Positions 1-6,639 of a DNA stretch of 20,097 bases are shown in pieces. A program made the translations under genes and the position numbers. The stretch comes from Pseudomonadota bacterium (lineage in GTDB: Bacteria > Desulfobacterota > JAPLJL01): the NCBI GenBank assembly GCA_026388615.1, contig JAPLJL010000077.1, positions 1 to 20,097 of the forward strand, read 5' to 3'. Position 1 is the stretch's first letter, and the number at the start of each line of letters is the position of its first letter. Under the pieces are notes generated by a model. The model was not told where the DNA came from. It searched no databases and worked only from the letters and a program-made list of their open reading frames with translations.

Positions 1-1
1 G

Positions 2-451
2 GGAATCTACGCTTACGATTTTGGGGATGCTGTCGGCCTGACCCCGCTTTTGAAAATGTACACCCTGGGTCACAGCTTCGTGCCGGCCCGGATCCACGCC
101 GGCGGACTCCGTTATCACGGGGACGCGCCCCTGCTCTGCCACCTGGTTAAACTCGGACTGGCCGAAGCCAAGGCTTATACCCAGCGGCCGGTTTTCGACG
201 CGGCGGTCACCTTCGCCCGCACCGAGGGGATCATCATGGCTCCGGAAGCCGCGCATGCCTGCAAGGCGGTTCTGGACGAAGTGGAGCGCTGCAAGCAGGA
301 AGGCAAGAAAGAGACGATTCTCTTCAGTCTTTCCGGCCACGGCTTGGTTGATATGGCGGCTTATGACGATTATTTCTCGGGCAAGATGCAGGACGTCGCG
401 CTTTCGGAAAGTGAGTTGAAGAAGGCGATGGCAGATTTGCCCAAGGTATAA
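2..451 (+). CDS. TrpB2-type tryptophan synthase beta-like protein, 3' part only
   Basis: The open frame runs in from the left window edge, so only about the last 149 residues are present. The fragment carries the conserved C-terminal signature of the TrpB2 (TrpB-like, PLP fold type II) subfamily: a YTLGHSFVP block followed by HAGGLRYHG, then IMAPEAAHA and SLSGHGLVD near the end. Canonical TrpB1 has a different C-terminus, as seen in the trpB at 1351. TrpB2 enzymes are known to join indole and L-serine to make tryptophan, in some organisms without TrpA; a serine-deaminase-like role has also been discussed. The methionine at position 50 is internal, not a start, because homologous sequence continues upstream of it. 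The gene lies 189 bases upstream of trpF on the same strand, which suggests a role in tryptophan synthesis. Family assignment is secure; the N-terminal PLP lysine is outside the window. Confidence 0.9.
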   Translation, partial: GIYAYDFGDAVGLTPLLKMYTLGHSFVPARIHAGGLRYHGDAPLLCHLVKLGLAEAKAYTQRPVFDAAVTFARTEGIIMAPEAAHACKAVLDEVERCKQEGKKETILFSLSGHGLVDMAAYDDYFSGKMQDVALSESELKKAMADLPKV

Positions 452-458
452 AAAACAC

Positions 459-488
459 TGACCGCCGACCGCCGACCGCGGACCGCGG
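459..488. repeat. Short tandem 7-mer repeat (gaccgcc-like) between TrpB2 gene and trpF
   Basis: About four imperfect 7-base units of the type gaccgcc/gaccgcg follow one another directly after the TrpB2 stop codon. The rest of the 189-base gap has a small hairpin (546-551 with 564-569) and a 5-bp stem (615-619 with 632-636) ending four bases before the trpF ATG. No clear Shine-Dalgarno site or promoter was found in the gap. Confidence 0.6.
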
Positions 489-640
489 TTAAAGAATTCC
501 AGGAGGAGGAACGAGAGCGGGAAGGCCGGGCGGGAAGAGGGCGAAACCCGGATCAAGATGTTACCGGGTGAACACCAGAAAGATTGTTAGAAAGAATTTA
601 GCTTTCAAACCGTCCGGCCTTCAAGCTTTCGGGCCGCTTT

Positions 641-1282
641 ATGATCAAGGTCAAGATCTGCGGCATCACCCGGCCGGAAGACGCCCGGGCCGCGGCCGAA
701 GCCGGGGCTGATTACCTGGGCCTCAATTTTTATCCCCGGAGCCGGCGCTTGGTCCCCCCGGGGAAGGCGGAGAAAATCGTCCGGTCGGCGGAATCAACCC
801 GGATTAAATGGGTCGGGGTGTTCGTCAATGAGAAAATTGACCGGGTTCAGAAAATAGCCGGGGAAGTGGGCCTTAGCCTGATCCAGCTTCACGGGGAGGA
901 GTCCCCGGAATATTGCCGGGATCTGGCCGGAAGGGTTGACCGGGTCGGGATCATCAAGGTCTTCCGGATTCGGGGTGAGGAAGACATCAAAAGCCCGGGG
1001 ATATTTCCGGCGGATTTTTTCCTTTTCGATACCTATTCCCCCGGTTACGGGGGATCCGGACGGGCCTTGGATTGGAGCATGCTGAAAGGAAAGAAATTGC
1101 CTCGGAAGCGATTATTCCTTTCCGGGGGATTGACCCCGGGCAATGTCCGTAAAGCCATTCGCCTGGTTCGGCCTTACGGGGTGGATGTGGCTTCGGGAGT
1201 GGAAAGCTCGCCGGGGAAAAAAGACCAGAGGAAAATGGTTGAATTCATTAAAATAGTGAGAAGTTATCATGCGGACCGATAA
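641..1282 (+). CDS. trpF: Phosphoribosylanthranilate isomerase TrpF
   Basis: TrpF catalyses the Amadori rearrangement of N-(5-phosphoribosyl)anthranilate to CdRP, the third step of the tryptophan branch, in the cytoplasm. The 213-residue protein has the expected length for a single (beta/alpha)8 barrel. The first strand reads KVKICGIT, with the general-base cysteine at residue 7. The general-acid aspartate is in the FLFD block at residue 130, followed by the glycine-rich GYGGSGRALDW phosphate loop. The final strands carry LSGGLTPGNV and DVASGVES. The start is fixed by the family's N-terminal motif, although no Shine-Dalgarno site precedes it. The gene is followed after 68 bases by trpB, with a palindromic repeat in the gap. 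It is a monofunctional TrpF, not fused to TrpC. Confidence 0.97.
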   Translation: MIKVKICGITRPEDARAAAEAGADYLGLNFYPRSRRLVPPGKAEKIVRSAESTRIKWVGVFVNEKIDRVQKIAGEVGLSLIQLHGEESPEYCRDLAGRVDRVGIIKVFRIRGEEDIKSPGIFPADFFLFDTYSPGYGGSGRALDWSMLKGKKLPRKRLFLSGGLTPGNVRKAIRLVRPYGVDVASGVESSPGKKDQRKMVEFIKIVRSYHADR

Positions 1283-1294
1283 CCAGAAAATATC

Positions 1295-1340
1295 AAATCC
1301 CCCCATCCCCCCTTTGACAAAGGGGGGTGAGGGGGGATTT
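1295..1340. repeat. Palindromic C-run/G-run repeat, copy 1 (trpF-trpB junction)
   Basis: A 46-bp near-perfect palindrome opens with aaatcccccc, has a central cctttgacaaagg, and closes with ggggggattt. Two related copies lie at 11381-11426 and 12243-12286, each at a gene boundary. As RNA it would form a long stable stem. It ends ten bases before the trpB ATG, so it occupies the place where the ribosome-binding site would be expected. It resembles REP/MITE-like dispersed palindromes known in many bacterial genomes; no transposase is linked to it here. Confidence 0.85.
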
Positions 1341-1350
1341 TCAGCAAATC

Positions 1351-2523
1351 ATGAAATATAACTTTCCTGATTCGAAGGGTTATTTTGGGAGATTCGGGGG
1401 CAGGTTCGTCCCGGAGACCCTGATCCCGGCTCTCGACGAACTCGAGAACGGGTACCGGAAAATCCGCCGGGACCCGGTTTTCCGGAAGGAATACCGGCGT
1501 CTGCTTCAGGACTTCGCCGGGCGGCCGACGCCCCTGTATTTCGCGGCCCGGATGACCGGGGACCTGGGACGGGCCCGGATTTACATCAAGCGGGAAGACC
1601 TGGCTCATACCGGAGCCCACAAGATCAACAACGCCTTGGGCCAGGCTCTCCTGGCGCGCCGGCTGGGGAAAACCAGGATTATCGCCGAGACCGGGGCGGG
1701 ACAACACGGGGTGGCTGCCGCCACCGCCGCGGCGTTCCTGGGCCTGGCCTGCGAGGTTTACATGGGGGAGGAAGACATCCGGCGCCAGCACCTGAACGTG
1801 GTCCGGATGGAAAAGCTGGGGGCCAGGGTTGTCCCGGTGAGCTCGGGCTCCCGAACCCTGAAGGACGCCGTCAACGAGGCCATCCGGGATTGGGTCTCCA
1901 ATGTCGACCACACCTATTACCTTCTGGGCTCGGTGGTCGGGCCGCATCCCTATCCGATGATGGTCCGGGATTTTCAAGCGGTGATCGGGGAGGAAATCAA
2001 AAAGGAATTTGGCCGGAGGGGGAACCGGCTCCCGGATTATCTGATTGCCTGCGTGGGCGGGGGCAGTAACGCTGCCGGAATGTTTTACCCTTTTATCAGC
2101 TATTCCCGGGTGCGAAAGATCGGGGTGGAAGCGGGAGGAACCGGGGGAAAAAGCGGGGCCTCACTCGGACGGGGCCGGCCCGGGGTCCTGCACGGGGCTT
2201 ACACCTACCTGCTCCAGGATAAAGACGGGCAGATAGCCGAAGCTCACTCTATCTCTGCCGGCCTGGATTATCCCGGGGTCGGGCCCGAGCTTTCTTACTG
2301 GAAAGAAGCCGGCCTGGTCGAATATCACCAGGTTTCTGACCGGGAGGCGATCCGGGGTTTCAAATATCTGTGCCAAACAGAGGGAATTATTCCCGCCTTG
2401 GAATCATCCCACGCGGTGGCTTTCCTGCTTAAATTCATACGGAAGACCAGGAAGGGTGAAAACGTGGTTCTGAATCTGTCCGGCAGGGGAGATAAAGATC
2501 TGGGGATTGTGGAAAAAAAATAA
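1351..2523 (+). CDS. trpB: Tryptophan synthase beta chain (canonical TrpB1)
   Basis: TrpB uses PLP to condense L-serine with indole channelled from TrpA, making L-tryptophan in the cytoplasmic alpha2-beta2 complex. Counting from ATG 1351 the protein has 390 residues, typical for TrpB1. It begins with the family pattern GYFGRFGGRFVPETL. The PLP lysine lies in AHKINNALGQ (K91), the catalytic glutamate in AETGAGQHG (E113 of that block), and the phosphate-binding GGGSN at 236-240. The C-terminus has NLSGRGDKD. An in-frame GTG at 1327 would add eight residues, but these are encoded by the palindromic repeat, so ATG 1351 is preferred. The next gene starts only eight bases after the stop. This is the second beta-chain type in the cluster, alongside the TrpB2 gene at the left edge. 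Confidence 0.97.
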   Translation: MKYNFPDSKGYFGRFGGRFVPETLIPALDELENGYRKIRRDPVFRKEYRRLLQDFAGRPTPLYFAARMTGDLGRARIYIKREDLAHTGAHKINNALGQALLARRLGKTRIIAETGAGQHGVAAATAAAFLGLACEVYMGEEDIRRQHLNVVRMEKLGARVVPVSSGSRTLKDAVNEAIRDWVSNVDHTYYLLGSVVGPHPYPMMVRDFQAVIGEEIKKEFGRRGNRLPDYLIACVGGGSNAAGMFYPFISYSRVRKIGVEAGGTGGKSGASLGRGRPGVLHGAYTYLLQDKDGQIAEAHSISAGLDYPGVGPELSYWKEAGLVEYHQVSDREAIRGFKYLCQTEGIIPALESSHAVAFLLKFIRKTRKGENVVLNLSGRGDKDLGIVEKK

Positions 2524-2531
2524 GGGACGCG

Positions 2532-3362
2532 ATGATGAAAGATTTTATCAAATCATTTATCCCCGACCCAATGAGACGAAAAATACGATGGGTTTTTGAT
2601 CTTTTTCTTGATCCCCTCGATTCCCTAAGGGGGAGATGTCCGGTTCCTCCCCGGAAAATGATTTTTATCGGTAGCGGTGATTTCCGGAAGGTCGGGGAAG
2701 AGTTTTGCCGGTATTTTTTCGAACTAGGGGGGCTCAAGCCGAATGAAAGAGTCCTCGAGGTCGGATGCGGGATCGGTCGGATGGCTGTGGCCCTGACCGG
2801 TTATTTGCAGGAGAGGGGTAGCTATGCAGGTTTTGATATTGTTGCCGAAGGAATCAAATGGTGCGGGGAAAAAATTACCCCCAGATATCCAAATTTTCGG
2901 TTTCAATTAGCTGATATTTACAATAAAAATTATAACCCCCAGGGGAAAATCAAAGCTTCCGAGTATAAATTTCCGTATCCGGATAAATCATTCGATTTTA
3001 TTATTCTTACCTCCGTGTTCACGCACATGCTTCCTCAGGATATGGAGAATTATTTTTCTGAGCTGGCCCGGGTGTTGGCGAAGGGGGGAAGGTCTCTGGT
3101 TACTTTTTTCTTATTGAATAACGAGTCAAAAAAACTTATTGATGAAAAGATGAGTGCGCGGGATTTTAAAAATCATGGTGAAGGGTACCGCACCGAAAAT
3201 ACAAATACGCCCGAATCAGCCATCGCATACGAGGAGAGCATAGTTAAGGGATTGCTTGAAAAATATGGGCTAAACCTGGTAATCCCCATCCATTATGGAT
3301 CCTGGTGTGGCAGAAAAAATTTTTTGAGCTATCAGGATATTATTATCGCTCGAAAAAATTAA
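2532..3362 (+). CDS. Class I SAM-dependent methyltransferase embedded in the trp cluster
   Basis: A 276-residue protein with the Rossmann-type methyltransferase core. Motif I is VLEVGCGIG at about residues 74-82, the acidic end of strand beta-2 is GFD (D102), and the strand-4 region PDKSFDFIILTSVFTHML spans about 150-167, followed by a VLAKGG turn. The N-terminal 70 residues are basic and aromatic and not recognised. The substrate cannot be read from the sequence; similar SVFTHML-type enzymes are common in polysaccharide and secondary-metabolite loci, so a small-molecule or sugar target is possible. It starts eight bases after trpB and ends 27 bases before trpA, so it is probably cotranscribed with them. 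Base composition is much lower in GC (26 of 60 bases at 2821-2880, against 38 of 60 at 1561-1620 in trpB), suggesting later acquisition. Two adjacent ATGs (2532, 2535) are possible starts. Confidence 0.85.
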   Translation: MMKDFIKSFIPDPMRRKIRWVFDLFLDPLDSLRGRCPVPPRKMIFIGSGDFRKVGEEFCRYFFELGGLKPNERVLEVGCGIGRMAVALTGYLQERGSYAGFDIVAEGIKWCGEKITPRYPNFRFQLADIYNKNYNPQGKIKASEYKFPYPDKSFDFIILTSVFTHMLPQDMENYFSELARVLAKGGRSLVTFFLLNNESKKLIDEKMSARDFKNHGEGYRTENTNTPESAIAYEESIVKGLLEKYGLNLVIPIHYGSWCGRKNFLSYQDIIIARKN

Positions 3363-3389
3363 GAAGAGATCGGAAATCCCTTGAAGAAA

Positions 3390-4196
3390 ATGAGTCGCAT
3401 TGATAATTGTTTTTCTCAGCTGGAAAGATCGAAGAAAAAAGCCCTGATTGTTTACGTTACCGCCGGGGATCCGAATCTGGATACTACCGTCCGGATCGTT
3501 CCGGAATTGGAAAGATCCGGGGCGGATGTGGTCGAACTCGGGATTCCGTTTTCCGATCCGCTGGCAGACGGGACGACGATCCAGGCGGCCTCCACCCGGG
3601 CCCTGAAACGGGGCACGACCCTGAAGGGGATTTTATCCGCGGTGGAAAAAATCCGGAGGCGGAGCGAGGTCCCCCTGGTTTTGATGGGGTATCTCAACCC
3701 GATTCTCGCCCTGGGAACCGAACGGTTCTTTGCCCGGGCCGCGGCCGCGGGGGTGGATGGGGTGATCATTCCCGACCTCCCGGCCGGGGAGATGGCCAGG
3801 ATTTCCCAGGAGTCACGCCGGCGCGGGATCGCCCCGATCTTCCTGGTCGCGCCCAACACCCCGAAGGAAAGAATCAGAATAATCAGCCGGGAAAGCCGGG
3901 GGTATATTTATTGCGTCTCGGTTAAGGGCGTGACCGGGGCCAGGACGAAACTGCCCCGGACCATCGGCTCGATGGTGCTGCGGGTCAAGAAGTTCTCCGC
4001 TCTTCCGGTGGTAGTGGGATTCGGGATTGCCACGCCGGATCAGGCCCGCTGGGTCTGCTCCCCCTCCGGGGGGAAAGCTGACGGGGTAGTGGTGGGCAGT
4101 GCCCTGGTAAAAATTATTGAAGGAAACAAAAAGGGCCGAAGCCTTTTCCCCTCGATCTCCCGTTTTGTCGGGAGCCTGCGCAAATCCCTATCATAA
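3390..4196 (+). CDS. trpA: Tryptophan synthase alpha chain
   Basis: TrpA cleaves indole-3-glycerol phosphate to indole and glyceraldehyde 3-phosphate and passes indole to TrpB. From ATG 3390 the product has 268 residues, and the catalytic pair falls at E49 (VVELGIPFSDPLADG) and D60, the same numbers as in the enteric enzyme, which strongly supports this start over the in-frame TTG at 3381. Other family blocks are YVTAGDP near the N-terminus, MGYLNPIL, GVIIPDLP, VSVKGVTGAR and the phosphate-binding VVGFGIATPDQA and GVVVGSALV. A small variation is T instead of the usual P after LADG. It closes the trp cluster; the methyltransferase gene separates it from its partner trpB. Confidence 0.97.
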   Translation: MSRIDNCFSQLERSKKKALIVYVTAGDPNLDTTVRIVPELERSGADVVELGIPFSDPLADGTTIQAASTRALKRGTTLKGILSAVEKIRRRSEVPLVLMGYLNPILALGTERFFARAAAAGVDGVIIPDLPAGEMARISQESRRRGIAPIFLVAPNTPKERIRIISRESRGYIYCVSVKGVTGARTKLPRTIGSMVLRVKKFSALPVVVGFGIATPDQARWVCSPSGGKADGVVVGSALVKIIEGNKKGRSLFPSISRFVGSLRKSLS

Positions 4197-4479
4197 ACCC
4201 GAAAAATGCGATTGAATCCGTTCTTTCGTCCTTCACGGACGTATTTTATTGTAGTCTGCCGATTTATTTATCCCGACAAAGGAGGGACGTGTCCCGTCAA
4301 AGGCGGGATCGGCTGTTTTCAAAATCGCCCGATCCCTCCGATATCTTGATAAATCCCTCTGGAGTCGGGATAAAGTAAAACCGGGAAGATTGAGGAGGAT
4401 CGGCGCTTTTCTTTCCACCCCGAAAGGCACGGGGCGTGACGCCGTCGAAGCCGCAGCTATTCCAACTGCTTTTTTCGGA
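4197..4479. other. 283-base gap between convergent trpA and divIVA
   Basis: No convincing gene was seen. The gap begins with an 18-base sequence (4196-4213) that recurs on the opposite strand at 9570-9587. It then holds the structured element at 4267-4374. Near the divIVA end it has a CCCCG/CGGGG hairpin (around 4420-4437) and a weak 4-bp stem followed by six T (4453-4475), which might be a poor intrinsic terminator for the trp cluster. Confidence 0.5.
4267..4374. repeat. 108-bp element bounded by an 11-bp perfect inverted repeat, highly structured
   Basis: The ends are exact inverted copies: tttatcccgac at 4267-4277 and gtcgggataaa at 4364-4374. Inside are several nested or alternative pairings: a 12-base palindrome gggacgtgtccc (4284-4295), tcccg/cggga (4292-4296 with 4304-4308), gggatcgg/ccgatccc (4305-4312 with 4329-4336) and ggaggga/tccctcc (4281-4287 with 4333-4339). 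Some of these exclude each other. The sub-sequences gacaaaggaggg and gtcaaaggcgggat resemble the core of the C-run/G-run palindrome, so it may be a diverged compound copy of that repeat; a small structured RNA is the alternative. Function unknown. Confidence 0.6.
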
Positions 4480-5073
4480 CTAGCCCTGCTTTTTGAGCGG
4501 GGGCGGGGCGTTGACCGCGGCCTGAAGTTTGACTTCCGGTTTTTGCGCCGGGGGCTCTGGGTTCAATACCCGGGGCGGGCGCACCATCATCCGGAGTTTT
4601 TCCTCGACAGCCTGGACCTTTCCGATCTGTTCCTGGGAGGCTTCCAGCAGCTTCAGGTGGGTTTCGATTTCGCTCCGGAGGTTGGTTTCAAACTGGAGCT
4701 TCTGGCGCTTGAGTTCCTTGATCTCGTTCAGAATCTCCCCCAGACGCACCTGGGCCTCCCGGATGATATCCTCACCCTTGAGCTCGGCTTCGGAGAGAAC
4801 AATCCTGGCTTCCTTGAGGGCGTTGGCCCGGAGATCCTCGGTGATTTTCTGGGCGGTGATGATGGCGGATTTCAGGAGTTCCTCCTTGCCCCGGTAATCA
4901 TCCACCAGGTTTCTCAGGCGAATCTGCTCTTCCTTGAGCTTCTGATTTTCCAGGATCTGGCCCTCGAACTCATCCCGGAGCAGGTTGAGGAATTCCTCCA
5001 CCTCCCGGAAATCATAGCCGCGGATCCTCCGGCGAAAGGTTTGCTGCTGGATGTCTAAGGGCGTGATTTTCAT
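4480..5073 (-). CDS. DivIVA-domain coiled-coil protein
   Basis: DivIVA proteins bind curved membrane through their N-terminus and scaffold cell-division or polar-growth factors. The 197-residue protein opens with the family pattern MKITPLDIQQQTFRRRIRGYD: F13 and the arginine-rich loop ending in RGY (18-20) form the lipid-binding domain, followed by VEEFLNLL. Residues from about 35 to 160 are a long charged heptad-rich coiled coil, and the last 30 are proline-rich (PRVLNPEPPAQKPE). A ggaagg Shine-Dalgarno-like site lies about ten bases upstream of the start. It is the last gene of the minus-strand yggS-proC-yggT-divIVA cluster, an order seen in several bacterial groups, which supports the call. 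A 232-base gap with repeats separates it from yggT. Confidence 0.9.
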   Translation of the reverse strand: MKITPLDIQQQTFRRRIRGYDFREVEEFLNLLRDEFEGQILENQKLKEEQIRLRNLVDDYRGKEELLKSAIITAQKITEDLRANALKEARIVLSEAELKGEDIIREAQVRLGEILNEIKELKRQKLQFETNLRSEIETHLKLLEASQEQIGKVQAVEEKLRMMVRPPRVLNPEPPAQKPEVKLQAAVNAPPPLKKQG

Positions 5074-5195
5074 CGGGTTACCCTTCCTTTTCGGTTAAAT
5101 TCCACCGTCTTTTTCTTCGATTTTTAATGCGCAATCCGACTTCGCCAAGGCTACGTCGGAAAGGTCCGCATTTCTTTTTCATCCGTCAATTATAA

Positions 5196-5213
5196 GCAAG
5201 GCTAAAGCCTTGC
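5196..5213. repeat. Perfect 8-bp-stem palindrome (gcaaggct/agccttgc)
   Basis: An 18-base exact inverted repeat with a two-base centre lies in the 232-base gap between divIVA and yggT. The same gap contains a ccgac/gtcgg stem around 5137-5160 and a run of near-repeats of tcgtcaatcgtcatt type (about 5240-5296). All look like dispersed repeat debris; no gene or clear promoter was identified in the gap. Confidence 0.6.
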
Positions 5214-5305
5214 CCTACATTCTGCCAATTAACGATTTCAGATTGACGATTGTTTTGATTCTCATTCGTCATTCGTAAATCGTCAATCGTCATTTCTTTT
5301 TGGCC

Positions 5306-5605
5306 TTATTTCCAACGCCGGGCCAGATCATACATAGAGCCGATGGCAAAATACTTGATGAAGAGAATGATCGCGATGACCACCAGGGGTGATAAATCCA
5401 CCCCGCCGTGAATCAGGGGGAGACGCCGACGGAGCCAGGAAAGCACCGGGTCGGTCAGGGCGTGGATAAACCTGACGATGGGGTTGTAGGGATCCGGGCT
5501 GACCCAGGAAAGAACGGCGGAGATAATCACCACCCACATGTAGAAGGTGGCGGCAAAATTAAAAATCTCGGCCAGGGCATAGACCAAGTTTCCCAGAACA
5601 AACAT
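5306..5605 (-). CDS. YggT family integral membrane protein
   Basis: A 99-residue protein with the two hydrophobic halves typical of YggT. The first segment (about 4-36) contains the family motif WVVIISAVLSWVSPDPYNP, leading into RFIHALTDPVLSWLRRRLP; the second hydrophobic segment is VDLSPLVVIAIILFIKYF. The family is an inner-membrane protein of poorly defined role, linked by location to cell division, osmotic or ion homeostasis and, in plastids, nucleoid or photosystem assembly. Its position between proC and divIVA is the usual one for this cluster. No good Shine-Dalgarno site is visible. The 174-base gap to proC is filled by purine-rich simple repeats. Confidence 0.92.
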   Translation of the reverse strand: MFVLGNLVYALAEIFNFAATFYMWVVIISAVLSWVSPDPYNPIVRFIHALTDPVLSWLRRRLPLIHGGVDLSPLVVIAIILFIKYFAIGSMYDLARRWK

Positions 5606-5662
5606 AGAAGTAATTATAACATAACTTTCATGTAAATGACATCAATTTATGGTAATTGAGGT

Positions 5663-5780
5663 TTCAAGCTCAAAGGTGAAAGGTAAAAGCTGAAAGGTGG
5701 GAAAATAATATCGGATCAGAGTTTGTGACCATTTGATATTTTTCTCTGACCCTTGAGCTTTGAGCCTTGAACTTCGAGCC
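5663..5780. repeat. Two oppositely oriented patches of aagctcaaagg-type simple repeat
   Basis: At 5663-5700 the + strand carries loosely repeated aaggt/aagctcaaagg units; at 5751-5780 related units appear in the complementary orientation (ccttgagctttgagccttg). The second patch abuts the proC stop codon. The same degenerate caagggttcaa-like family appears at 7341-7384 and, translated, at 14619-14675. Confidence 0.5.
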
Positions 5781-6634
5781 TACTTTTTGATCTTGACCGT
5801 TTTTCCCCCGGCGGTTTCGAGCTCTTGTGACCTTCGCGCCGCGGCCGCGACCGCCTCGATCAGGGCGGAGCGGAGGCCGCGGGCCTCCAGAACCTCGATC
5901 CCGGCGATGGTGGTTCCCCCGGGAGAGGTGACCTGGTTTCTGAGTTCGGCCGGATGCTGGCGGGTTTCCTCGAGCATGCGGGCGGCCCCCAGGATGGTGC
6001 GGAAGGAGAGCAGGTCGGAAAGCGGGCGGGAGAGCCCGAGCTTGACCCCGGCGTCGGAGAGGGCTTCGGCGACAATATAAATGTAGGCCGGTCCGGACCC
6101 CGAGAGGCCGGTCACGGCGTTCATCAGCTCTTCCGGTTCGACCAGCGCGGCGAGCCCCACGGCCCGGAATATGCCCGCGGTGAGCTCCAGGTCTTCCCGG
6201 CGGGCGGCGGGGTCGGCATAAATGGCGGTGACCCCGGCCCCGACCATGGCCGGGTTATTCGGCATGACCCGGATCACCCGGGAGTTTTTCCCCAGGACGG
6301 ATTTCAGCCGGTTTACCGGGATGCCCGCGGCGATCGAGATCAGGAGCTTATCCCGGAGAACGGTTTTTATCTCGGAGAGAACCGCGGGGACCACCGGCGG
6401 CTTGACTGCCAGGATGATGACCTGGCTGGACTTAACCAGTTCGAGATTGTCGTCCATGGTCGCGACCCGGTAATGGGAACTCAGGTACCCGAGCCTTTCC
6501 TTCATTTTGTCGCTGACCTGGAGATCAAATTCCCGGGAAGCCGAGAGGCCGCGGATGAGAGCCTCGGCCATATTGCCTCCGCCGAGAAAGCCCAGAACCG
6601 TCCGGGGATTTTTGTGGCTGCTGGTCTTAACCAA
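5780..6634 (-). CDS. proC: Pyrroline-5-carboxylate reductase
   Basis: ProC reduces 1-pyrroline-5-carboxylate to L-proline with NAD(P)H, the last step of proline synthesis. The 284-residue protein has the N-terminal Rossmann motif GFLGGGNMAEAL (about 15-26), the VKP segment of the cofactor domain (IILAVKPP near 74-80) and RVMPNNPAMVGAG. The C-terminal all-helical signature runs from GLSGSGPAYIYI through ALSDAGVKLGLSR to NQVTSPGGTTIAGI (about 176-246). The start is TTG at 6634, chosen because an aaaggag Shine-Dalgarno site sits eight bases upstream and the Rossmann motif begins soon after. It begins five bases after the yggS stop, so the two are cotranscribed, a widespread pairing. The last residues (KTVKIKK) are basic. 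Confidence 0.96.
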   Translation of the reverse strand: MVKTSSHKNPRTVLGFLGGGNMAEALIRGLSASREFDLQVSDKMKERLGYLSSHYRVATMDDNLELVKSSQVIILAVKPPVVPAVLSEIKTVLRDKLLISIAAGIPVNRLKSVLGKNSRVIRVMPNNPAMVGAGVTAIYADPAARREDLELTAGIFRAVGLAALVEPEELMNAVTGLSGSGPAYIYIVAEALSDAGVKLGLSRPLSDLLSFRTILGAARMLEETRQHPAELRNQVTSPGGTTIAGIEVLEARGLRSALIEAVAAAARRSQELETAGGKTVKIKK

Positions 6635-6639
6635 GTTGC

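Noticed and set aside
452..640. Tryptophan attenuator or T-box/riboswitch before trpF
   Set aside because: No Trp-codon leader peptide, no T-box motif and no terminator with a T-run were found; only weak hairpins are present.
1267..1977. 236-codon open frame on the minus strand
   Set aside because: Antisense to trpB and partly translated from the palindromic repeat (PHPPLSKGG); shadow of GC-rich coding sequence.
4390..5058. 222-codon open frame on the plus strand
   Set aside because: Antisense to the divIVA coiled coil; its leucine/phenylalanine-rich content is the complement of Glu/Lys-rich codons.
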